Below, one piece after another: positions 1 to 8,730 of a DNA stretch of 64,000 bases. The notes beneath the pieces were generated by a model, which had not been told where the DNA came from, did no database searches, and saw only the letters and a list, made by a program, of their open reading frames with translations. Source of the stretch: Komagataeibacter rhaeticus (GTDB lineage: Bacteria > Pseudomonadota > Alphaproteobacteria > Acetobacterales > Acetobacteraceae); NCBI RefSeq assembly GCF_003207855.1, contig NZ_NKTZ01000005.1, positions 62,001 through 126,000 on the forward strand, written 5' to 3'. The position numbers and the translations under genes are program-made. Each line of letters starts with the position of its first letter. The stretch's first letter is position 1.

Positions 1-746
1 CCCGCGCGCGCCACCAGTGCCTCGTCCCGCGCGGCGGGGGTGGCGGGCAGCGGGGTCAGCATGTCGATGGCCTGCCGGGGCTGGCCCAGTTCCACCGCCA
101 CCCGCGCATAGACCAGACGCAGCGCGGTATCCCCCGGCGCCAGCGTCAGCCCGTAGGTTGCGCTGTCCATCGCCTGTTTCGGGCTGTCATCGGCCTGCCA
201 GGCCCGGGCCGCCTCCTCCGCCACCGTGGCACGGCGGCGCAGGGACTGCGGTGTATCCTCCACCGGAACACGGGCACCCGGCGCCATACCGGCAGGCCAG
301 CCGGGTGTACGGGCCAGACGGTCAAGCGCGGCGGCGGCGGTGGCCACATCGCCCACTTCCATCTGCGCCAGGGCCGCGCATTGCCCGGCTTCCAGCCCGC
401 CACCATGGGCGCGCCAGTCCTCGGCATAATCACGCGCGCCATCCGGGTCATCGGCCAGGGTGGCGGTACAGCGGGAGAAGCTCCAGTCCTCGGGCGCGGT
501 GGCCGGCGCGGCTTGGGGGGGCACCACAGGTGGCGCTTCCACCGGGGCCGCCGGGCCATCGGCCGTGGCCCACGCGCACCGGCAGGCCAGCGCCACGGCC
601 AGCAGCAGGGCCACCCCCAGCACGGCCGGTCCCACCGCCATGCCCCCGCCCGGCCGCGCGGCCGGCCGACGGGCCACGCCGTGCCGGGCACGGGCTTGTG
701 CCCGCATGGAAAAAAGGGAAACGGGCAGGCACGCGGAAACTCTCAT
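1..746 (-). CDS. membrane-anchored TPR-like protein (3' end outside window)
   Basis: The minus-strand frame stays open from about 746 to the left edge, so the C-terminus is missing. The start is either ATG at 746 or the in-frame ATG at 707; neither has a good ribosome binding site. The N-terminus holds one hydrophobic helix (residues about 35-55, rich in Ala/Val/Leu) followed by a Pro/Ala linker, which suggests a membrane anchor with a periplasmic domain. The visible C-terminal part has alternating small helices (motifs such as SATYGLTLAPGD and LGQPRQAIDML) like tetratricopeptide repeats, so a protein-interaction role is likely. It is divergent from the glycosyltransferase at 848. The specific function is unknown. 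Confidence 0.65.
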   Translation of the reverse strand, partial: MRVSACLPVSLFSMRAQARARHGVARRPAARPGGGMAVGPAVLGVALLLAVALACRCAWATADGPAAPVEAPPVVPPQAAPATAPEDWSFSRCTATLADDPDGARDYAEDWRAHGGGLEAGQCAALAQMEVGDVATAAAALDRLARTPGWPAGMAPGARVPVEDTPQSLRRRATVAEEAARAWQADDSPKQAMDSATYGLTLAPGDTALRLVYARVAVELGQPRQAIDMLTPLPATPAARDEALVARA

Positions 747-847
747 CACCGCATTCGTCGGCCCAGGCGCGGCACACGTCAAGGGCAAAGCCCCGATTTG
801 CTGCCGACCCGTGCAGTTTCGCTACGGTCGTGATATGAAGGAACGTG

Positions 848-2077
848 ATGCAAACCGTTTCTGACCGACCTGTCATACTGCAGGCGCTGCCAGCGCTCGA
901 ATCCGGCGGGATAGAACATGGCACGCTGGAAATGGCGCAGGCCATTGTCCAGGCTGGTGGCACCGCCATCGTGGCCAGCGCGGGCGGCCGCCTGGTCCCG
1001 CGCCTGAAATATATCGGCGCCATTCCGGTGGAAATGGAACTGGGGGCCAAGAACCCCATTTCCGTCATGCGCAACGCCGGCAGGCTGCGGCAGGTCATGC
1101 AGCAGTATGGTGTCCATCTTGTCCATGCCCGCTCCCGCGCGCCCGCATGGGCCGCGCATTTCGCGTGCAGGCGGCTGGGCGTGCCCATGGTCACCACATG
1201 GCACGGGGTGCATGACGCCAACCTGCCGGGCAAGAAACGCTATAACAGCGTACTGGCATCCGGCGCGCGGGTCATTGCCATAAGCCGCTACATCGCCACC
1301 CGCCTGCGTGATGAATACAAGGTGGGCGGCGACCGCCTGCGCCTGATCCCGCGCGGCGCGGACATGGTGCGCTTCGACCCCGGCGGGGTGCGGGGCAACC
1401 GGGTCCAGAAACTGCTGGGGCTGTGGGACATCCCCGATGGCGCCACCGTCATCATGCTGCCCGCGCGCGTGACCGCGTGGAAAGGGCATGCCCTGCTGAT
1501 CGAGGCACTGGCCCATCTGGAGCGGACAGGCGGGTTCAGCGGGGACTGGGTGTGCATTTTCGTGGGTGAGACGAACAGCAGGGAAGGCCGGCAGCTTGTG
1601 GCGCAGGCCCGGCAGGGGGGCATTGCGGCCCATCTGCGCTTTGCCGGGCACTGCGCGGACATGCCGGCGGCCATGATGCTGGCGGACATGGTTGTCGTCC
1701 CCTCCCGCCGGCCCGAGCCCTTCGGGCGCGTGGTGGTGGAGGCACAGGCCATGGGGCGCCCCGTTATCGTATCCGCCCATGGCGCGGCGCTGGAAACGGT
1801 GGAAAACGGGATAACCGGCTTTTCCTTCCCCCCCGATGATGCAAGGGCGCTGGCCGCGTGCATCCGTCATGTAGCCGGTCTGGACAATGCGGAACGCGAG
1901 GCGCTGGCCTGGCATGCGCGTGAGAACGTGCGCACGCATTACTCCACCCAGGCCATGCAGTACGCAACACTCGCGGTTTATGATGAACTGCTGCATACCC
2001 GCCTTGCGGATACGTTCTACTACAGCATGATGGCGGATGCCCCGTTGGAGGATGAAGCCCTGCCCGAAGCCGGGTAG
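848..2077 (+). CDS. glycosyltransferase family 4 protein
   Basis: This is a GT-B fold glycosyltransferase of about 409 residues that should transfer a sugar from an activated donor to a lipid or polysaccharide acceptor at the inner membrane. The N-terminal domain has the acceptor-side GGIEHGTLEMA stretch; the C-terminal domain has the donor-site signature RRPEPFGRVVVEAQAMGRPVI, typical of GT4 enzymes (E-x7-E type). The ATG at 848 was chosen over GTG at 845 because AAGGA at 838-842 sits five bases before it. The family points to envelope or exopolysaccharide biosynthesis; donor and acceptor cannot be read from the sequence. It stands alone, with 236 bases of non-coding DNA after it. Confidence 0.85.
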   Translation: MQTVSDRPVILQALPALESGGIEHGTLEMAQAIVQAGGTAIVASAGGRLVPRLKYIGAIPVEMELGAKNPISVMRNAGRLRQVMQQYGVHLVHARSRAPAWAAHFACRRLGVPMVTTWHGVHDANLPGKKRYNSVLASGARVIAISRYIATRLRDEYKVGGDRLRLIPRGADMVRFDPGGVRGNRVQKLLGLWDIPDGATVIMLPARVTAWKGHALLIEALAHLERTGGFSGDWVCIFVGETNSREGRQLVAQARQGGIAAHLRFAGHCADMPAAMMLADMVVVPSRRPEPFGRVVVEAQAMGRPVIVSAHGAALETVENGITGFSFPPDDARALAACIRHVAGLDNAEREALAWHARENVRTHYSTQAMQYATLAVYDELLHTRLADTFYYSMMADAPLEDEALPEAG

Positions 2078-2313
2078 CAGGCGGGCAGGCCGCCAGCCTG
2101 CCACGTCCGGACGGGGCCTGCCTTGATCTGCCTCATAAGCTGCCCGGAAACCCCGGATGAGCTTCCTGCATTAAGCATGAGCCTTATGCAGCCTGTGGTT
2201 TTACAGTCGACAACACGACTGAAATTCTTCACCCATTGCGCATTCCATCCTCTGGCGGACGGGCATGGCCCGTGGCCCGCCGTTGCAACGCGAACACTTC
2301 GGGACCGCACCAC

Positions 2314-3444
2314 ATGAACCAGATTTCTCCAGTCCAGGCAGACACCGCATCCAGGGCCACGCAGCCCGACCTGCGCCGGGTCGATTGCGACCCGGACTTC
2401 TGGTACCCCGTGGCGTGGTCGGCCGATCTCAGGAAAGACAAGACGCTGGCGGTCAGCTACGCGGGCACGCCCATCGTGCTGGTCCGCCCCGAGGAAGGCA
2501 GCGTGTTCGCATTATATGACCGCTGCCCCCACCGGCAGGTCCCGCTGAGCAAGGGCACCGTGAACGGCCAGACCGTGCGCTGCTGCTACCATGGCTGGGC
2601 CTTTGGCCGCTCGGGCCGCTGCATCGACGTGCCCTATCTGGGCAAGGGCAAGCTGCCCAATGGCGTGCGCACCTTCCCCGTGCGGGAAGCGGGCGGGCTG
2701 ATCTTCGTCTTTCCCGGCAACCCGGAAAAGGCCGATACCGTCCCCTTTCCCAAGCTGGCCCAGACGGACAACCCCAGATACAAGACCAAGCATTTCAGCC
2801 CGCGCGTGAACTGCCATTACACGTTCATGCACGAGAACCTGATGGACATGAACCACCAGTTCCTGCACCGCCGCCAGATGGGGCAGATCAAGGCGCGCTT
2901 CCTGGGGCAGGACCGGGGCGAGAACTTTATCGAGGCGCGTTACAGCTTCATGCGCTGCGCGGGCCAGCAGCCGCTGGCCGAACGCCTGATCTTTGGCAAG
3001 CACAAGGACCTGCAGGGCAGGGAGCAGCCCGTGGAGGAAGTTGTGACCATCCGCACGGAATACCCGTACCAGACCCTGCGCATAACCGACAAGGACGGTG
3101 ACCTGATCATGGACCTGTGGACCGCCTACGTGCCGGTGGACAAGGAGCAGCGCGTCACCCAGTCCTTTGGCCTGCTGTCCATCCTGCGTCCGCAGACCCC
3201 GCTGCTGATCGACCTGATCTGGCCCGCGCTGGGCTGGTTCACCAACCGCATCTTCCTGGAAGACAAGGAAATCGTGGAACTGGAACAGGCCGCCTGGAAC
3301 GAGGTCGGCCACGACCGCAATGTCGAGATCTTCCCCGTGGTGGTGGGCCTGCGCGAACTGCTGGCGCGCTGCGGCATCCCGCATGGCACCACGCGGCCGG
3401 ACACGGCACCCGCAACGCCCGCCACACAGCCGGCCACGGCCTGA
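2314..3444 (+). CDS. Rieske [2Fe-2S] non-heme iron oxygenase
   Basis: The 376-residue protein has an N-terminal Rieske domain with both cluster half-sites, CPH (in YDRCPHRQVPL) and CYHGW about 20 residues later. A C-terminal catalytic domain carries the mononuclear iron motif D-x2-H-x3-H in LMDMNHQFLH, with the bridging acid just upstream. It would hydroxylate, demethylate or desaturate a substrate using O2 and electrons from a separate reductase. Overall it resembles the PaO/chlorophyllide-oxygenase-like branch more than aromatic dioxygenases. No reductase or ferredoxin gene is next to it. A start at 2314 is chosen because the sequence upstream in the same frame looks non-coding. The substrate is unknown; a lipid such as a hopanoid or sphingolipid is only a guess. 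Confidence 0.8.
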   Translation: MNQISPVQADTASRATQPDLRRVDCDPDFWYPVAWSADLRKDKTLAVSYAGTPIVLVRPEEGSVFALYDRCPHRQVPLSKGTVNGQTVRCCYHGWAFGRSGRCIDVPYLGKGKLPNGVRTFPVREAGGLIFVFPGNPEKADTVPFPKLAQTDNPRYKTKHFSPRVNCHYTFMHENLMDMNHQFLHRRQMGQIKARFLGQDRGENFIEARYSFMRCAGQQPLAERLIFGKHKDLQGREQPVEEVVTIRTEYPYQTLRITDKDGDLIMDLWTAYVPVDKEQRVTQSFGLLSILRPQTPLLIDLIWPALGWFTNRIFLEDKEIVELEQAAWNEVGHDRNVEIFPVVVGLRELLARCGIPHGTTRPDTAPATPATQPATA

Positions 3445-3454
3445 TCGCCCCCCG

Positions 3455-3482
3455 CCGCCCGCCCCGCAGCCGGGGCGGGCGG
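3455..3482. terminator. strong GC hairpin after the Rieske gene
   Basis: A perfect 12-bp inverted repeat (3455-3466 with 3471-3482) encloses a CAGC tetraloop 10 bases after the Rieske stop codon. There is no T-run after it, so it is not a classic intrinsic terminator. It could slow polymerase, protect the 3' end or act with Rho. Confidence 0.5.
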
Positions 3483-3506
3483 GCCCCAGCCTGACAGAAC
3501 ACGATC

Positions 3507-3698
3507 ATGACCGAACGGCCAGACACCCCCCGCCCCACCGACCGGGCCGAGGAAGCCCGCCGCGCGCGCCAGCAGCGCGAGGCCGAGGCCCTGCGCGCCA
3601 ACCTGCGCCGCCGCAAGCAGCAAAGTCGCGCCCGCGCCACCCCGGCGGACGAGGCCACACCCCCCGCAGGCCACGACATATCCCGCAACGAAGCGTGA
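3507..3698 (+). CDS. small basic hypothetical protein
   Basis: This 63-residue protein is highly charged (runs of Arg, Glu, Ala, Gln) and is predicted mostly helical, with EEARRARQQREAEALRANL as an amphipathic stretch. It has no membrane segment or recognised domain. It lies between the Rieske gene and dcd on the same strand, and codon use resembles its neighbours, which supports a real gene. The function is unknown; the basic central part could bind nucleic acid. Confidence 0.6.
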   Translation: MTERPDTPRPTDRAEEARRARQQREAEALRANLRRRKQQSRARATPADEATPPAGHDISRNEA

Positions 3699-3785
3699 TT
3701 GGCGGTTGCGGTCGGGCGGTCACTTCGTTAGGGATCGGCCAGCGGCACCTGTGCCCGCGCCACTCATGCCCAGGGAAGGGATACC

Positions 3786-4340
3786 ATGCCAATAATGCCT
3801 GATTCGTGGATTCGCCGCATGGCCACGCAGCACGGCATGATCGAACCCTTCGTGGAAAAGCAGAGCCGCGAGGGCGTGATCTCGTTCGGCCTGTCCTCCT
3901 ATGGCTATGACGCGCGGGTCGCCAACGAATTCAAGATTTTCACCGACGTGGACAACGCGGTGGTCGACCCGAAAAACTTTGCCGAAAACAGCTTCGTCAC
4001 CCGCCATGGCGACTGCTGCACCATCCCGCCGCACAGCTTCGTGCTGGCCCACACGGTCGAATATTTCCGCATACCGCGTGACACGCTGGTGGTCTGCCTG
4101 GGCAAATCCACCTATGCGCGGTGCGGCATCATCGTGAACGTGACCCCGCTGGAGCCGGAATGGGAAGGCCAGGTCACGATCGAGATCAGCAACACGACCC
4201 CCCTGCCCGCGCGCATCTATGCCAATGAGGGGATCTGCCAGTTCCTGTTCTTCCAGGGGGCATCCCCCTGTGAAGTCAGCTACGCCGACCGCAAGGGCAA
4301 ATACATGGGGCAGGTTGGCGTCGCCCCGCCACGCATGTAA
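3786..4340 (+). CDS. dcd: dCTP deaminase
   Basis: It deaminates dCTP to dUTP, the first step toward dUMP for thymidylate synthesis. The 184-residue length fits the family. The conserved [10 protein letters not shown] segment (35-44) and the catalytic PLEPEWEG segment, with Glu127 as the expected general base, are present. The C-terminus keeps the family's [11 protein letters not shown] nucleotide-binding tail. The start at 3786 is preceded by GGAAGGG at 3774-3780; an in-frame ATG at 3795 is a weaker alternative. It lies 19 bases before murA and may be co-transcribed with it. Confidence 0.95.
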   Translation: MPIMPDSWIRRMATQHGMIEPFVEKQSREGVISFGLSSYGYDARVANEFKIFTDVDNAVVDPKNFAENSFVTRHGDCCTIPPHSFVLAHTVEYFRIPRDTLVVCLGKSTYARCGIIVNVTPLEPEWEGQVTIEISNTTPLPARIYANEGICQFLFFQGASPCEVSYADRKGKYMGQVGVAPPRM

Positions 4341-4359
4341 GGGGCAGGAGGCGCACATC

Positions 4360-5622
4360 ATGGACCGTTTCATCATTCACGGCGGCCACCCGCTGCGTGG
4401 GGACATCGTTATTGGCGGGGCCAAGAATTCGGCCCTGAAGCTGCTGGTGGCGGGACTGCTGACGCCCGAGCGGCTGGTGCTGGACAACGTGCCCCGCATT
4501 GCCGACATCCGCACCATGCGCAGGCTGCTGGAGCAGCACGGCCTGGATGTGGAGGATGTCAGCGGGGATGGCGGCACGCTGTCGGTGGGCGGTGCCATTA
4601 CCAATACCGAGGCGCCTTACAACATCGTCTCCAAGATGCGGGCCTCGATCCTGGTGCTCGGCCCGCTTCTGGCCCGCTGCGGGGAAGCCCGCGTGTCCCT
4701 GCCCGGCGGCTGCGCGATCGGCACCCGCCCGGTGGACCTGCACCTCAAGGCACTGGAAACACTGGGGGCCAGGATCACGCTGGAAAACGGCTACATCCAT
4801 GCCGAAGCCCCGAACGGGCTGAAGGGCGAGCGCGTCATCCTGCCATTCGCCTCGGTGGGGGCGACGGAAAACTTGCTCATGGCCGCAACCCTGGCCCGCG
4901 GGCGCACCGAGATCGTCAATGCCGCGCGGGAACCGGAAATCGGGGATCTGGTCGGCTGCCTCAACGCCATGGGCGCGCGCATTACCGGCATCGGCACCGG
5001 CAAGCTGGTGATTGACGGCGTGGAAGGGCTGCATGGCGCCCGTTACCGCGTCATGCCCGACCGGATCGAATGCGGCACCTATGCCTGTGCCGCCGCCATT
5101 ACCGGCGGCGAACTGCGGCTGGTGGGCGGCCAGATCGAGCATCTTGGCGCCGTGGTGCGCGCGCTGGAGGAAGCGGGCGTGGAAATGGTGCAGGAAGAGG
5201 GCGCCGTGCGCGTGCAGCGCACCGGCGCGCTGCGCGGGGTTGATATCATGACCGAGCCGTATCCCGGCTTCCCGACCGACATGCAGGCCCAGTTCATGGC
5301 GCTGCTGTCGGTGGCCGAAGGGGCCTCGATGGTGACGGAGACCATTTTCGAAAACCGCTTCATGCATGTGCCCGAACTCAACCGCATGGGCGCGCGCATC
5401 AACGTGCACGGGTCTTCCGCCATTATCCGGGGCGTGCATTCACTTTCCGGCGCGCCGGTCATGGCGACGGACCTGCGGGCGTCGTTCTCGCTCATCATCG
5501 CGGGGCTTGCCGCCCATGGCGAGACGATCCTGAGCCGCGTCTACCACCTTGACCGCGGCTATGAGGCCGTGGAGCGCAAGCTGGCGCAGTGTGGCGCGCA
5601 TATCGAACGCGTTTCGGGCTGA
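4360..5622 (+). CDS. murA: UDP-N-acetylglucosamine 1-carboxyvinyltransferase
   Basis: MurA transfers enolpyruvate from PEP to UDP-GlcNAc, the first committed step of peptidoglycan synthesis in the cytoplasm. The 420-residue protein has the substrate Lys22 in GGAKNS and the active-site Cys118 in [13 protein letters not shown], which corresponds to Cys115 of E. coli, so fosfomycin sensitivity through this residue is expected. The start at 4360 has a strong GGCAGGAGG site at 4343-4351; the same frame stays open into dcd but that part is a shadow. It is followed by hisG and hisD, an arrangement common in Alphaproteobacteria. Confidence 0.96.
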   Translation: MDRFIIHGGHPLRGDIVIGGAKNSALKLLVAGLLTPERLVLDNVPRIADIRTMRRLLEQHGLDVEDVSGDGGTLSVGGAITNTEAPYNIVSKMRASILVLGPLLARCGEARVSLPGGCAIGTRPVDLHLKALETLGARITLENGYIHAEAPNGLKGERVILPFASVGATENLLMAATLARGRTEIVNAAREPEIGDLVGCLNAMGARITGIGTGKLVIDGVEGLHGARYRVMPDRIECGTYACAAAITGGELRLVGGQIEHLGAVVRALEEAGVEMVQEEGAVRVQRTGALRGVDIMTEPYPGFPTDMQAQFMALLSVAEGASMVTETIFENRFMHVPELNRMGARINVHGSSAIIRGVHSLSGAPVMATDLRASFSLIIAGLAAHGETILSRVYHLDRGYEAVERKLAQCGAHIERVSG

Positions 5623-5726
5623 CGGGCCGCTGCCCCGAGAAAACTGCCCTTCCTGCATGAAGGCCGGATGTGGTATGCGCGCATGTCACCAAAGGGGTGC
5701 CCTGTGCGGCAGCGGTACCTGCCTTC

Positions 5727-6467
5727 ATGTCGGAGAATACATTGACCGTCCTGTCACCGGCCCAGAACGCCGTCCCGGAAACGGATAGCCCGCTGGTACT
5801 CGCCCTGCCCAAGGGCCGTATCCTCAAGGCCGCGGCGCCGCTTCTGCATAGGGCGGGCATCGTGCCCGGACCGGATTTCAATGACGAGAAAAGCCGCCTG
5901 CTGCGCTTTGGGACCAACGACCCCGGCATAGACGTGGTGCGCGTGCGCTCGTTTGACGTGGCGACCTTCGTAGCCTTTGGCGGCGCGCAGATCGGCATCT
6001 GCGGCGCGGATGTGCTGATGGAGTTCGACTACCCCGAAATCTATGCCCCGCTGGACCTGGGCATTGGCGGGTGCCGCATTTCCATTGCCCGGCCCAGGGA
6101 CCGCACGGGGCATGAGGACAATCCGAAGCGCCTCTCGCAGGTGCGTGTGGCGACCAAGTATCCCTCCCTGACCCGGCGGCATTTCGCCGCACGCGGCATC
6201 AACGCCAGCATCGTCCACCTGCATGGCGCGATGGAACTGGCCCCCGTGCTCGACCTTTCACATCTGATCGTGGACCTGGTGGACACGGGTTCCACCCTGC
6301 GCGCCAACGGGCTGGAGGAAACCCAGACCATCGCCCACATCACCAGCCGCCTGATCGTGAACCGCACGGCGCTCAAGACCCAGCCCGAGCGCATTACCGC
6401 CATCATCAACCGTTTTCGTACGGCGCTGGCCTCCGGCACAGCGCAAGCCAAGGACCAGCAGGCATGA
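5727..6467 (+). CDS. hisG: ATP phosphoribosyltransferase, short form
   Basis: HisG condenses ATP with PRPP in the first step of histidine synthesis. The protein is about 246 residues, starts with LVLALPKGRILKAAAPLL, and carries the PRPP-binding DLVDTGSTLRANGL segment. It lacks the C-terminal regulatory domain of long HisG, so it belongs to the short form, which normally works as a hetero-octamer with HisZ; hisZ is not in this window. The start at 5727 is the likeliest ATG, though it has no clear ribosome binding site and an upstream in-frame ATG exists at 5670. The stop codon overlaps the hisD start by four bases (ATGA), so translation is coupled. Confidence 0.93.
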   Translation: MSENTLTVLSPAQNAVPETDSPLVLALPKGRILKAAAPLLHRAGIVPGPDFNDEKSRLLRFGTNDPGIDVVRVRSFDVATFVAFGGAQIGICGADVLMEFDYPEIYAPLDLGIGGCRISIARPRDRTGHEDNPKRLSQVRVATKYPSLTRRHFAARGINASIVHLHGAMELAPVLDLSHLIVDLVDTGSTLRANGLEETQTIAHITSRLIVNRTALKTQPERITAIINRFRTALASGTAQAKDQQA

Positions 6468-7777
6468 AGCGCCTCGATACCCAGCAGCCCGATTTCCGCG
6501 CCCGGCTCACCGCGCTGCTGGCCGACCGGGACAGCGATACCGCACGCGTTGACGGCCCGGTCACCGAGATCCTGGCCGCCGTGCGCGCGCGTGGCGACGA
6601 AGCCCTGTGCGAATTCACCAACCGCTTCGACCGCACCAGTGTCACCCCCGCCACCCTGCGCATTACCGCAGCCGAGGTGGATGCCGCCTGTGCCGAAGTC
6701 CCGGCCGACCTGCTGGCAGCCCTTGAAGTGGCGGCCACCCGCATCGAATCCTTCCATCGCGCCCAGATGCCCGCCGACCTGCGTTACGTGGACGGCGCAG
6801 GGGTGACCTTGGGCATGCGCTGGACGGCACTGGATTCGGTTGGCCTGTACGTGCCCGGTGGCAAGGCGGCCTATCCCTCGTCCGTGCTGATGAATGCCAT
6901 TCCCGCCCATGTGGCCGGTGTCGGGCGCATAGCCATGTGCGTGCCAACGCCCGATGGCGTGCTCAACCCGCTGGTGCTGGCCGCCGCCCGCCGCGCGGGT
7001 GTGACCGAGATCTACCGCGTGGGCGGTGCGCAGGCCGTGGGCGCCATGGCCTATGGCACGGCCACCATTGCCGCGGTTGACCGCGTGGTGGGGCCGGGCA
7101 ATGCCTATGTGGCCGAAGCCAAGCGGCAGGTGTTTGGCAAGGTGGGAATCGACAGCATTGCCGGCCCGTCGGAAGTCGTCGTGCTGGCCGATGCCAACAA
7201 CGACCCGCGCGCCATAGCGCTCGACCTGCTGGCGCAGGCGGAACATGACCCCATGGCCCAGTCCATCCTGATCACGCCGGATGCGGGTCTGGCGGAAAAG
7301 GTGGCGCATGCCGTTGCCACCGAACTGGAAACCCTGCCGCGCGCCGAAATTGCGCGCGCCAGCTGGGATGCCCACGGCGCGATCATCACCGTGCGCAGTC
7401 TTGATGAAGCGGCGGATCTTGTAAACGAGATCGCGCCGGAACATCTGGAACTGATGGTGGATGCGCCGGAGCCGGTCTTCGAACGGGTGCGGCATGCGGG
7501 TGCCATCTTCATCGGACGGTACTGCCCCGAAGCCATTGGCGATTATGTCGGCGGCCCGAACCATGTACTGCCGACCAGCCGCACGGCGCGTTTCTCGTCC
7601 GGGCTGTCGGTATTCGACTTTATCAAGCGCACCACGTTCATTTGCGCCCAGGCCGAGTCGCTGCGTGAAATCGGCCCCGCCGCCGTAAGCCTGGCCGAGG
7701 CGGAAGGGCTTGATGCCCATGCGTTAAGCGTATCGGTCCGGCTTGACAGCCTGAAGCGCGCGCAGAACGGAGCTTGA
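6464..7777 (+). CDS. hisD: histidinol dehydrogenase
   Basis: HisD oxidises L-histidinol to L-histidine in two NAD+-dependent steps and is Zn2+ dependent. The 437 residues match the family. Visible motifs are VGLYVPGGKAAYPSS (about 126-140), the GGAQAVGA loop and NEIAPEHLEL, in which Glu326 and His327 are the expected catalytic pair. The ATG overlaps the hisG stop by four bases, so the two are translated together. The remaining his genes are elsewhere. Confidence 0.96.
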   Translation: MKRLDTQQPDFRARLTALLADRDSDTARVDGPVTEILAAVRARGDEALCEFTNRFDRTSVTPATLRITAAEVDAACAEVPADLLAALEVAATRIESFHRAQMPADLRYVDGAGVTLGMRWTALDSVGLYVPGGKAAYPSSVLMNAIPAHVAGVGRIAMCVPTPDGVLNPLVLAAARRAGVTEIYRVGGAQAVGAMAYGTATIAAVDRVVGPGNAYVAEAKRQVFGKVGIDSIAGPSEVVVLADANNDPRAIALDLLAQAEHDPMAQSILITPDAGLAEKVAHAVATELETLPRAEIARASWDAHGAIITVRSLDEAADLVNEIAPEHLELMVDAPEPVFERVRHAGAIFIGRYCPEAIGDYVGGPNHVLPTSRTARFSSGLSVFDFIKRTTFICAQAESLREIGPAAVSLAEAEGLDAHALSVSVRLDSLKRAQNGA

Positions 7778-7865
7778 CCCGGGCCGCGCGTATCCCCACA
7801 TAAACCAACCGTACCGCACGCAATTTCTGCGGCAGGACGGCAAACCTTGATGATTGAAGGACACG

Positions 7866-8084
7866 ATGTCGAAAGAAGACATGATCGAATTCAGCGGCAC
7901 AGTTACCGAACTGCTGCCCAATGCCATGTTCCGCGTCACACTGGATAATGAGCATACCATTCTGGCGCATACCAGTGGCAAGATGCGCAAGAACCGTATC
8001 CGCGTGCTGGCAGGCGACCGCGTGAACGTGGAAATGACGCCCTATGACCTGACGAAGGGTCGCATCACATTCCGCTTCAAGTAA
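7866..8084 (+). CDS. infA: translation initiation factor IF-1
   Basis: IF-1 binds the 30S A site during initiation. The 72-residue protein starts [11 protein letters not shown] and ends [12 protein letters not shown], essentially the family consensus for a single OB-fold S1-like domain. The start at 7866 has GAAGGA immediately upstream; the longer reading from 7854 is unlikely. It heads an infA-maf-RNase G-like-yacG group with gaps of 16 bases or overlaps, an order common in Alphaproteobacteria. Confidence 0.97.
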   Translation: MSKEDMIEFSGTVTELLPNAMFRVTLDNEHTILAHTSGKMRKNRIRVLAGDRVNVEMTPYDLTKGRITFRFK

Positions 8085-8100
8085 GCCGCCCTTGCCGGTC

Positions 8101-8730
8101 ATGACCGAAAACACCGCCCCTGCCGGGGCGGATGCGGGTGCGCAGCTTGTCCTGGCCTCGGCTTCGCCGCGCAGGCTTGAGCTCCTGCGGCAGATCGGGG
8201 TCGTGCCCGACCGGGTATGCCCTGCCGATCTTGATGAAACCCCCCGGCGCGATGAACTGCCCCGCCCCCATGCCCAGCGCCTGGCCATGGAAAAGGCGGA
8301 TCTTGTGGCCGGTCGACTGGATGGCCCCGCACTGGTCATGGCGGCGGATACCGTCGTGGCCCTTGGCCGGCGTATCCTGCCCAAGGCCGAGGACGCGCAG
8401 ACGGCGCGCGCGTGCCTGAACCTGCTGTCGGGGCGGCGCCATACCGTCTTTACCGCCGTGGCCCTGCGCCCCACCGCCGCGTGGAAGGACGGGCGCGCGG
8501 GCAGCAGGCTGGTTGCCAGCACGGTTGCCTTCTCACGCCTGACCCCGTTGCAGATTGACGCGCTGATCGAAGCCGGTGACTGGCAGGGCAAGGCTGGTGG
8601 CTATGCCATACAGGGCCATGCGGCGGCGTTCGTGCGGTTCCTGTCAGGCAGCTATACCGGCATTGTGGGACTGCCCCTGTTCGAGACCGCGCAGATGCTG
8701 CGCGGGCAGAAAGGGCGCTGGGTGCGGTGA
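8101..8730 (+). CDS. maf: Maf-family nucleoside triphosphate pyrophosphatase
   Basis: Maf proteins hydrolyse (modified or canonical) nucleoside triphosphates to monophosphates, cleaning the nucleotide pool. The protein of about 209 residues has the N-terminal phosphate-binding LASASPRRLELL, then AADTVVALGRRILPKA and the C-terminal GKAGGYAIQGHAAAFV and GSYTGIVGLPLFET segments. ATG at 8101 is preferred; a TTG at 8092 is in frame. The end overlaps the next gene's GTG start (GTGA), which implies coupled translation. Confidence 0.93.
   Translation: MTENTAPAGADAGAQLVLASASPRRLELLRQIGVVPDRVCPADLDETPRRDELPRPHAQRLAMEKADLVAGRLDGPALVMAADTVVALGRRILPKAEDAQTARACLNLLSGRRHTVFTAVALRPTAAWKDGRAGSRLVASTVAFSRLTPLQIDALIEAGDWQGKAGGYAIQGHAAAFVRFLSGSYTGIVGLPLFETAQMLRGQKGRWVR

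Noticed and set aside
6041-7720. 559-codon open frame antisense to hisG and hisD
   Set aside because: It covers two certain histidine genes and has shadow-type composition rich in His, Arg and Gly.
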